Position numbers and translations under genes: made by a program. Positions 36,817 through 45,282 of a DNA stretch of 64,000 nt are shown piece by piece. The stretch is from Cryobacterium inferilacus (lineage in GTDB: Bacteria > Actinomycetota > Actinomycetes > Actinomycetales > Microbacteriaceae). Numbering within the stretch: position 1 is the stretch's first letter; the number at the start of each line of letters is the position of its first letter. The notes under the pieces are model-generated. The model did not search any database. It worked only from the letters and a program-made list of their open reading frames with translations, and was not told the origin of the DNA. The stretch covers positions 186,001 through 250,000 of the forward strand of contig NZ_JAIEUL010000001.1 in NCBI RefSeq assembly GCF_019599185.1, given 5' to 3'.

Positions 36817-37725
36817 GTGCTGGTTCTCTGGGCCGTTGCCACCGTGACCTTCTTCGCCGTGCGCCTCATTCCGGGCGACCCCGCGGAGGCCATCCTCGGC
36901 GGGCCGGGGTCGCAGACCTCACCTGAGGCACTCGCCGCCGTGCGAGCAGAGTACGGCCTCGACCAGCCGGTGCTGCTGCAGTACCTGAGCCAGTTGGGCC
37001 GCCTGGCGACGGGCGATCTCGGCCGCTCATACGCCCTGAACATGGACGTGGGACCGCTGGTGTTCAGCCAGCTCGGCGGCACGCTCATTCTGGCGCTGCT
37101 CGCACTGACCGTGGCGTGGCTGATCGCGCTCCTGCTGGCCACCTGGTCGACCGGTCGCGGCCGCCTCGCCCGCCAGATCGGCTCCGGTCTGGAGATCGTG
37201 GCCGCGGCTCTGCCGCACTTCTGGCTGGCCACCACGCTCATCGTGGTCTTCAGCGTCTGGTGGGGGGTGCTGCCGCCGATCAGCACAATGGATGCGCGCG
37301 GCCTCGTCCTGCCCGTGATCACCCTGGCCATTCCCCTGGCGGGTTTCCTCGGCCAGGTGATGCGCGAGAGCCTGACCATCGCGCTCGAGTCCCCGTTCGT
37401 GCTCTCGGCCAGGGCCAGGGGCGAGAGCGACCGCGGGGTGCTCTGGCGGCACGCCCTACGACACGCCGCCCTGCCGGCGATCAGCCTGTCCGGCTGGGCG
37501 TTCGGTTCCCTGATCAGCGGCGCGGTCGTGGTGGAGACCATCTTCGCCCGGCCCGGCCTGGGCCGGACCCTGCTCAACGCCGTCACCGTGCGCGACGTTC
37601 CCGTTGTCGTCGGGGTCGTGATGATCGTGGCGCTGGCCTACATCCTGATGACCGTGCTGACCGACCTCGCCTCGCGTCTGACAGACCCGCGACCCATCCG
37701 CACGCCGACCGGAGCCGACGCATGA
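36817..37725 (+). CDS. ABC transporter permease, DppB type (start uncertain)
   Basis: Membrane subunit with about six TM helices. Family blocks are TFFAVRLIPGDPAEAILGG, LDQPVLLQYLSQLGRLATGDLGRS, and the EAA-like loop FVLSARARGESDRGVLWRHALRHAALPAI. The GTG at 36817 gives 302 residues but falls inside the usual first TM helix. The frame stays open to the end of the previous gene with LLGVVLLRRLVGG in frame, so the real start is probably earlier, yet no ATG, GTG or TTG exists there. The stop overlaps the next gene. Confidence 0.82.
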   Translation: MLVLWAVATVTFFAVRLIPGDPAEAILGGPGSQTSPEALAAVRAEYGLDQPVLLQYLSQLGRLATGDLGRSYALNMDVGPLVFSQLGGTLILALLALTVAWLIALLLATWSTGRGRLARQIGSGLEIVAAALPHFWLATTLIVVFSVWWGVLPPISTMDARGLVLPVITLAIPLAGFLGQVMRESLTIALESPFVLSARARGESDRGVLWRHALRHAALPAISLSGWAFGSLISGAVVVETIFARPGLGRTLLNAVTVRDVPVVVGVVMIVALAYILMTVLTDLASRLTDPRPIRTPTGADA

Positions 37726-38599
37726 GCGAACTCGAAATCCAGCTGAGCGCCGGTACCCAGCCCGGCGACGGCGACCGCGCCACCCGCCGTGGCCGTGTCC
37801 CCGGTCGGGTCACGGCCGTGGAACTGGCCGCAGGGCTACTCGCCGCGTTCCTCCTCACGGCGGCCGTCGCACCTCGTCTCCTCGCCCCAGGCGACCCTCT
37901 CGCCATCGACCCGCTGGCCGCGTTCGGTGCGCCGTCGTGGTCGCACTTATTCGGCACCGACGAGTCCGGGCGGGACATCTTCACCCGGGTGATCGACGGT
38001 GCCAGGGATTCCTTCCTGATCGGCCTCGCGGCCACTCTCATCGGGCTGGGTCTCGGCGCCATCCTGGGCGTTGTCGCCGGCACCCTGGGCGCCGCGGTGG
38101 ACTTCACCGTCAACCGGTTCCTCGAGGTGCTGTTCGCGTTCCCCGGGCTGCTTCTCGCCCTGCTCTTCATTCTGGTCTTCGGCCCTGGACCCGGCAGCGC
38201 CATCGTCGCGGTGGGGCTCTCCACGGCACCGGGGTACGCGCGCATCATCCGGGCCCAGCTGATCCGGGTGCGCTCGTCGGCGTTCGTCGAGGCCGCCACC
38301 GTGCAGGGCCTGAGCCGCGGCCGCATCCTCACCCGGCACATCCTGCCCAACACCCTCGCACCGTTGTTGGTACTGGGCACCCTCGGAGTCGGCCAGGCCA
38401 TCGTCTGGGCGGCAGCACTGAGTTACCTCGGGCTGGGCGCGCAACCACCGGCCGCGGAATGGGGCGCGATGCTCTCCGCCGGGCGCACCTACATCACCTC
38501 GGCCTGGTGGATGAGCTTCTTCCCCGGCCTGTTCATCGTTCTCACGGCGGTGTGCGCCACCGCCCTCGGCCGCTCGATCGAACGACGGATGAGGCACGC

Positions 38600-38603
<4 letters not shown>
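37722..38603 (+). CDS. ABC transporter permease, DppC type
   Basis: 293 residues with about six TM helices. FGTDESGRDIFTRVIDGARDSFLIG is the DppC signature, and the EAA loop is FVEAATVQGLSRGRILTRHILPN. ATG overlaps the previous stop (ATGA). It pairs with the DppB-type subunit to form the channel. Confidence 0.92.
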
Positions 38604-40291
<1,688 letters not shown>

Positions 40292-40317
40292 GGCTGGCAT
40301 ACCCTACGCTGAGCCCT

Positions 40318-41583
40318 GTGTTCTCCATCGTGACCTCGACGCTTCGCCTGGCAGCCTCACGCTGGCCGGTCCTTCTGGCGTTGTATCTGGCCGGCTGGCT
40401 GGCGCGGTACCTGCTCATCGAGGTCGCCGGCTTCGTCGGCACGACGAACACCCTGGGTGCGTTCCTGATCATGCCCGTTGCGATCCTCGCCCGGCTGGCG
40501 AGCTTCATCGGCATGTTCCTCGTGCTGCGGCCTGGCATGCCGGCGTTCGACAGACTCGCGACGCACGGCGAGGACGCCATCGATCGCACCGGTGGAGAGC
40601 CGGAACCGGCCCGGCCGAGCATGCAGGACCTGTTCCTGGCCAGCATCCTGCCGTTTTTCGCCTTTTACGCGGCCTGGCAGTTCCTGCAGGAGGATGTTCT
40701 GCAGTACGCGGCCTCCGCGCTGGAGAAGATCAATTTCTTCGACGCCGACGACTCCGCTGTGGGCGTGTTGGACATCCAGCTCAACTGGGCATCAGCCGCG
40801 GCCATCGTCGTGGCCCTCACCGGACGGTACCTCCTCAAGCGCTACAGCGACAGGTTGCCGCGTTGGACCCCCGTTCTGACGGTGTACCTCGAGGCGGTCT
40901 GGGTCTACCTCACCCTGTTCCTCATCATGAACTACCGCGACGAACTCGATTCGTGGCTGTCGAGCCGGGCGGCCACGAACTGGGTGGCTGACGTGCGCGG
41001 CTGGTTGGGCGATCTGTTCACCCCGATCGGCGTGGTGTGGGACGCCATCGGCTGGGCCATCGGTGAGGCCGGCGCACTGGTGCTGCTCCCTGTCGCCTGG
41101 CTCGCGCTCGCGGGCATCGTCTATGGTCGGGTCCTCTCCACCGGGCCCCTGGCGCTCCGCGTGCCGCAGAACAGGTACGCCGAGAGGGTACGCACCGGCT
41201 ACGCCCGGGTGCCGAGCGCGGTGTCGCGCCGGGTAGCGGATGTCGGTGGCGATTTCGTCAGCCGGTGGAAGCCTCTCGCGAACGCCCTGACCCTGGTCTG
41301 GCGTGCCGGCGTCGTGCCGATGGGGATCTTCGTTCTCGCTTATACGGCGCTGGAGGCGTCCGGCGCGTGGCTGTCGTTCGGCGCAACCAGACTGCTGGGT
41401 GCGCACGACCTCGCGTTGTGGTGGATGAACGTCGACGGGGCGCTCGATTTCGGTATCGAGGTGCTGCTCGAGCCGTTGCGCATCTGCCTGATCGCCGCCG
41501 GCTACGACTTCTGCCTGCGGCGGCTGGGCGAGCGGCGCCGGGCGGCGGGGCTCGCCGACCCTGCCACCGCCGCATCGGTCTGA
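40318..41583 (+). CDS. Unknown multi-TM membrane protein
   Basis: 421 residues from the GTG at 40318. About seven or eight hydrophobic segments are visible, e.g. WPVLLALYLAGWLARYLLI, TLGAFLIMPVAILARLASFIGMFLVL (split by a polar turn), and a C-terminal LEPLRICLIAAGYDF. Conserved-looking loops contain NYRDELDSW and MNVDGALDFGIEVLLEP. No transporter or enzyme motif is recognised. It is convergent with the three-gene cluster that follows, 11 bp apart. Confidence 0.65.
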   Translation: MFSIVTSTLRLAASRWPVLLALYLAGWLARYLLIEVAGFVGTTNTLGAFLIMPVAILARLASFIGMFLVLRPGMPAFDRLATHGEDAIDRTGGEPEPARPSMQDLFLASILPFFAFYAAWQFLQEDVLQYAASALEKINFFDADDSAVGVLDIQLNWASAAAIVVALTGRYLLKRYSDRLPRWTPVLTVYLEAVWVYLTLFLIMNYRDELDSWLSSRAATNWVADVRGWLGDLFTPIGVVWDAIGWAIGEAGALVLLPVAWLALAGIVYGRVLSTGPLALRVPQNRYAERVRTGYARVPSAVSRRVADVGGDFVSRWKPLANALTLVWRAGVVPMGIFVLAYTALEASGAWLSFGATRLLGAHDLALWWMNVDGALDFGIEVLLEPLRICLIAAGYDFCLRRLGERRRAAGLADPATAASV

Positions 41584-41594
41584 GGCTGCCCGGG

Positions 41595-42194
41595 TCAGTC
41601 GAGCGTGAACCTGGCGTACTCGGGAAGTTCCTCGTTCACGGAGATACCCAGGGTCAGTGCGGCCCAGTCGCCGGTGTCGGCCGGCACCACGAACTGCGCG
41701 TCGAAGGTGTACGGGGTTCGCAGCTCCCGGCTGCAGGAGGTGCGTTCGGGCGCGGTGCCGGCGAGCGGGACAGCCCCGCCAGAGGCGTTGGCCCAGCTGC
41801 GGGGCAGGTTTCCACCCCCGGTCTCTTCCAGCCGAACGGCGCACAGATCGTGATCCTCGTCGGATCCCGTGCTGCTCGGGACGACCCGCACGGTGACGAC
41901 GATCAGGTCGGTGCCTGCGGGCAGGTCGCGCTCGACTCCCCCGACGCTGTCTGCCGCGTACCTGTCCGTCGATTCGATCTGCCACTCGGAGCGGCCGTAC
42001 TGCACGGTGTCCCCCGCCGCCACATCCACCGGCCTGCTCGGCCACTGCTCGAAATAGCCCAGCCATTGGTAGGCGAACATGATCCCGAGCGTCGCCGGCA
42101 GCAGCACGGCCACGGCGAGCAGGGCCGCCCGGTTCTGCCTGAACCAGCCCGGGCGCAGCATCCGCCGTATCGGTCGTACGTGTGCGCGGGTCAT
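41595..42194 (-). CDS. Unknown membrane-anchored protein, third of a coupled trio
   Basis: 199 residues from ATG 42194, which overlaps the previous stop (ATGA). One TM helix after a basic N-terminus (NRAALLAVAVLLPATLGIMFAY), then a beta-rich exported domain containing two Cys (LCAVRL and TSCSREL) that could form a disulfide. The end EELPEYARFTLD is acidic. No family recognised; the overall plan (short tail, one TM, about 150-residue domain on the outside) is shared with the two upstream genes. Confidence 0.65.
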   Translation of the reverse strand: MTRAHVRPIRRMLRPGWFRQNRAALLAVAVLLPATLGIMFAYQWLGYFEQWPSRPVDVAAGDTVQYGRSEWQIESTDRYAADSVGGVERDLPAGTDLIVVTVRVVPSSTGSDEDHDLCAVRLEETGGGNLPRSWANASGGAVPLAGTAPERTSCSRELRTPYTFDAQFVVPADTGDWAALTLGISVNEELPEYARFTLD

Positions 42195-42784
42195 TCTGCG
42201 CCCCACTTCGGGTAGGTCACCGTGATGCTCTTCTGCAGGTCGTCTCCGGTCAGGTCGAGGGGAACGACGATCTGGGAGTCAACCCGCGGGTCGGAGTTCG
42301 CCGCGAGTTCAAGCGTCGCGTGTGCGGCCGACGCGCCCGTCGCGACATCTGCCGGGAGTTCGAACATGAGCGGTCCGGTCAATGGGATACCGGTGGCCAG
42401 GCTGGTCGAGGCGACGGTGGCCTTTCCGGGTCGGGTGGAGGCGCTGAAGCCCGAGTCGCCCACCCTGAGTACGGCCGTTCCGAGCACGGCACGCTGATCG
42501 CTCACCACCGCCTCGACCGAGACGTCGACGACAACCCACACCCCCGAGGTGCCCCCTGCCCAGCCGTTTCCGGCGGTCACTGCTTCCGTCACAGCCACGG
42601 AATGCACGGTGGCGGCGATGTTGCGTCCGCTGGCCCGCTCACCGAGGACGCCGTCGACGATGATCGGTGACTGCTGAAGATCCCGGTCGGGCGCCGTGTG
42701 CAGCACCACAGCGGCGACGGCCAGGATGCCGACCAGTGTCACGCCGTTGGCCGCATGACGCCAGCGCGGGACGGGACCGGTCAT
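42191..42784 (-). CDS. Unknown membrane-anchored protein, second of a coupled trio
   Basis: 197 residues. A short basic N-terminus and TM helix (GVTLVGILAVAAVVLHTA) precede a Val/Ala-rich, probably beta-sandwich domain (VWVVVDVSVEAVVSDQRAVL, IVVPLDLTGDDL). The character recalls DUF4352-like exported domains, but I cannot assign it. Overlaps both neighbours by four bases, so the three are translated as a set. Confidence 0.65.
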   Translation of the reverse strand: MTGPVPRWRHAANGVTLVGILAVAAVVLHTAPDRDLQQSPIIVDGVLGERASGRNIAATVHSVAVTEAVTAGNGWAGGTSGVWVVVDVSVEAVVSDQRAVLGTAVLRVGDSGFSASTRPGKATVASTSLATGIPLTGPLMFELPADVATGASAAHATLELAANSDPRVDSQIVVPLDLTGDDLQKSITVTYPKWGAE

Positions 42785-43431
42785 TCGGACACCCCCGCTC
42801 CCACGTCGTCCAGAACCAGGTCGAGAGTCGCCGCGACTACGGGGTCGTCGTAGAGTCCACCGTGAGTGAGGCGACCCTCGCTGATGTACACCCGGTCGAG
42901 CAGGGTGACCGTGATCGTGTCGCCCGCGGCCAGGTCGGCGCCGTCGATCTCCCAGACGTAGGCAAGCTCGACGGGCACCCCCGGCTGCACGACCACGAGG
43001 TCACTGCCGTCGTCGATCACCAGGATGCGCAGCGGCACTGCCGCGTCCGGCAGCCCCGGCACTCCGTCGACGCCGACGCTGTCCGTTTCGACCGGGCTCA
43101 ACCGGCGCGGCTCGGTCGTGGTGTTCTCCACTACGGCTCGAACCACGAGCAGCCTGTTGCCCGCTTCGGGCGTGATGTACTGCTCGGGGAACGCGTCGAT
43201 CAGGAGAGCCTGGTCGACGGTCACGGTCAGCTCCGACCCGACGTGCGTGGCTCCGGGTGTGATCACCGGCGCGGCCTGCACCGGGGCGTCGTCGAGACCA
43301 CCGAAGAGCGCGGAGACCCCGAGGAGCAGTGTCGTGATGCCGGTGAGGAGCCACGGTGTCGGCAGTCGGTCGTACAGGTGCCGCGTACCCTGCCGCCAGG
43401 AGCGGCGCGCCCGTGGCGGGGTCGCCGTCAC
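42781..43431 (-). CDS. Unknown membrane-anchored protein, first of a coupled trio
   Basis: 216 residues from a GTG at 43431. The N-terminus is basic, the TM helix is LLTGITTLLLGVSALFGG, and the exported domain has GSELTVTVDQALLID, NRLLVVRAVVENTTTEPRRL and AYVWEIDGADLAAGDTITV, a pattern like DUF4352 or other Ig-like exported domains. The GTG overlaps the stop of an 11-codon ORF (GTGA). The function is unknown. Confidence 0.65.
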   Translation of the reverse strand: MTATPPRARRSWRQGTRHLYDRLPTPWLLTGITTLLLGVSALFGGLDDAPVQAAPVITPGATHVGSELTVTVDQALLIDAFPEQYITPEAGNRLLVVRAVVENTTTEPRRLSPVETDSVGVDGVPGLPDAAVPLRILVIDDGSDLVVVQPGVPVELAYVWEIDGADLAAGDTITVTLLDRVYISEGRLTHGGLYDDPVVAATLDLVLDDVGAGVSE

Positions 43432-43463
43432 CTGGTGTGGCCGCTGCGCAGAAGGGTGGTCAT
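43428..43463 (-). CDS. Possible 11-codon leader ORF of the trio
   Basis: ATG at 43463 opens MTTLLRSGHTR and stops with TGA that overlaps the GTG of the next gene (GTGA). A TACTAT box lies six bases upstream of the ATG, so the transcript may start at or next to this ATG (leaderless), with the small ORF loading ribosomes for the trio. Only the spacing supports this. Confidence 0.35.
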   Translation of the reverse strand: MTTLLRSGHTR

Positions 43464-43469
43464 GGGGCC

Positions 43470-43475
43470 ATAGTA
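43470..43475 (-). promoter_or_regulatory. Possible -10 box (TACTAT) of the trio
   Basis: On the minus strand TACTAT is followed by six bases and then ATG at 43463. This is the spacing of leaderless actinobacterial genes. No good -35 match is seen. Confidence 0.35.
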
Positions 43476-43643
43476 CCGAGCGGGATCCTCTTGCCTGCCG
43501 CGCCAGGCCAAACGGCTACCACCAGATCCCCGCTCCTCCACCCGAGAGCGACGCCACTCCTCCACAAGCGGCCGGTCAGATGCCTTTTCCACACCTGCTC
43601 TATGAGGGCTGCGAGTGTCGGTGGCGGGTGCGACCATGAGGGC

Positions 43644-45125
43644 ATGAGCAGCCCAGCCGAGCAGTTTCCCGATGACCCGGATGACCGGCCCGGCGACCCG
43701 AACGCGTCCGCCCGGGAGCAGGCGCACCGGCGGCGGCGGTCGCTGCAGGAGCAGGCGCGCGCCACTCTGGCGAAGAAGATGGCCAGGGTGGCGAAGTCGC
43801 ATCGGAAGATCGCGAGAGCGACCGCGCAACGTGCCCGGGACCTCGACGATCTGCGGCAGTGGAGCTCGGATCCGGTGACGGCCAAGCTGCTGAATCCCGA
43901 CTACGCCCGCGACGGTGCGGCCGGGCCGGTGCTGACGGATGCCGACGCGAGCCCTCGGAAGGTGCCGGCGTGGGAGGACCAGGAGATCGCCCGCCGCACC
44001 GTCATCAGCGAGGTCGCCTGCTCCCTGCACCTGGCCGACCGCACCGCGGAGAACCTGATCGGGGAGGCGGCCATCTTCGCCGGACCCATGACGGCCACGT
44101 TGAAGCTGATGAGTACCGGTGACCTCAGCTACCGGCACGGACAAGTACTGATGGAGCAGCTCAGTTTCCTGCCGCTGGAGGAGGTGGCGGTGTTGGAAGC
44201 CCAGTTGCTGCCGGTGGCGACGGAACTCACCGTGGGCAAGCTCGCAGGCAGGGCCCGGCGAATGCGGGAACGCGCGCACCCGGAGACCATCACCAAACGC
44301 GCCACCGAGGCGGTGAAGGAGCGCGGCGTGTGGTGGGAGGGCCGGCCCGATGGGATGGGCACCCTGACCTGGTACGGCACCGCGCAACAGACGCAGGCCG
44401 CACACGACCGGTTGACCAGCATCGCCGAAGCCACCCGCAGCCGCGAGTACCAGGACGAGTCGATCCCGGAGGATCAGCGGCGCACGATCGGTCAGATCTG
44501 CGCCGATGCGATCGGGGACCTGCTGCTGGACGGAGTCACCCCGACCGGCACCGGCGGTGGGATTCGGGGTTCGGTGATGGTCACCGTCCCGGTGCTCACC
44601 GCGATGGGAAAGATCGACGCCCCCGGATTCCTGGAAGGGTACGGGCCGATCCCGGCCGACGCGGCCCGGGAGATCGCCGGCGGGGCGCCGAGTTGGACCC
44701 GGTTACTGACCCAACCGGAGACCGGGGTGGTGCTCTCAGTCGGCAAGGAACAGTACAAGGTCCCCGCCGACCTGCGCCGGTGGCTCAGGTTGCGGGACGG
44801 CACCTGCCGGTTCCCCGGCTGCACCAGGCCGGCCGCCCGCAGCCACATCGACCACACCCGGCCCTGGGAAGACGGCGGACCGACCGACTACGACAACCTC
44901 GCCCACCTCTGCGCCGCCCACCACCGGTTGAAACACCAATCTCTGTGGAATGTGAAACAGGAACCCGGTGGCGTTCTGGTCTGGACGTCCCCGGCCGGGG
45001 AGATCCACCGCACCTACCCGGAAACCGCTCTCGGCCCACCTGTCACCCAGGCACCAGTGCCGGAAGCGCCGGCTTCCTCAGCCGCCCCGCGACCCAGCAA
45101 CCTGCCCGAACAGCCGCCGTTCTAA
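43644..45125 (+). CDS. DUF222 / HNH endonuclease domain protein
   Basis: 493 residues from ATG 43644. The DUF222 part (EVACSLHLADRTAENLIGEA, ATLKLMSTGDLSYRHG) is followed by the C-terminal HNH zinc-finger nuclease: RDGTCRFPGC, HIDHTRPWEDGGPTDYDNLAHLCAAHHRLKH. The Cys, His and Asn of the HNH fold are intact. Such genes (13E12-repeat type) occur in several copies in many actinobacteria and may be mobile or defence-related; the actual role is not settled. It stands alone, with no transposase or phage gene next to it. Confidence 0.88.
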   Translation: MSSPAEQFPDDPDDRPGDPNASAREQAHRRRRSLQEQARATLAKKMARVAKSHRKIARATAQRARDLDDLRQWSSDPVTAKLLNPDYARDGAAGPVLTDADASPRKVPAWEDQEIARRTVISEVACSLHLADRTAENLIGEAAIFAGPMTATLKLMSTGDLSYRHGQVLMEQLSFLPLEEVAVLEAQLLPVATELTVGKLAGRARRMRERAHPETITKRATEAVKERGVWWEGRPDGMGTLTWYGTAQQTQAAHDRLTSIAEATRSREYQDESIPEDQRRTIGQICADAIGDLLLDGVTPTGTGGGIRGSVMVTVPVLTAMGKIDAPGFLEGYGPIPADAAREIAGGAPSWTRLLTQPETGVVLSVGKEQYKVPADLRRWLRLRDGTCRFPGCTRPAARSHIDHTRPWEDGGPTDYDNLAHLCAAHHRLKHQSLWNVKQEPGGVLVWTSPAGEIHRTYPETALGPPVTQAPVPEAPASSAAPRPSNLPEQPPF

Positions 45126-45219
45126 CTCGGGCCGTCGTCTGAGAAGACTCCCAAACAAGGCCCGGATCAGCCCGTTCGGGGGCTTCGAGTGCTGCCGAGG
45201 GCGTCGGATCGACTAGATT

Positions 45220-45269
45220 GGTTCAGCATCACTGAAGGCACCTCACCATCGACACGGTGCCGCTGAACC
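45220..45269 (+). promoter_or_regulatory. Stable hairpin in the valS leader
   Basis: GGTTCAGC (45220-45227) pairs with GCTGAACC (45262-45269), and inside it GGCACC (45237-45242) pairs with GGTGCC (45256-45261). A TAGATT box (45214-45219) just before it may be a -10. The valS ribosome-binding GGAG lies just after. No T-box sequence is present, so the sensing mode, if any, is unknown. Confidence 0.6.
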
Positions 45270-45282
45270 GAATCGGAGTGTC

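Noticed and set aside
43644..45125. Homing or phage endonuclease, hence a mobile element
   Set aside because: The DUF222/HNH type is common as single chromosomal genes; no intron, intein or phage gene is adjacent.
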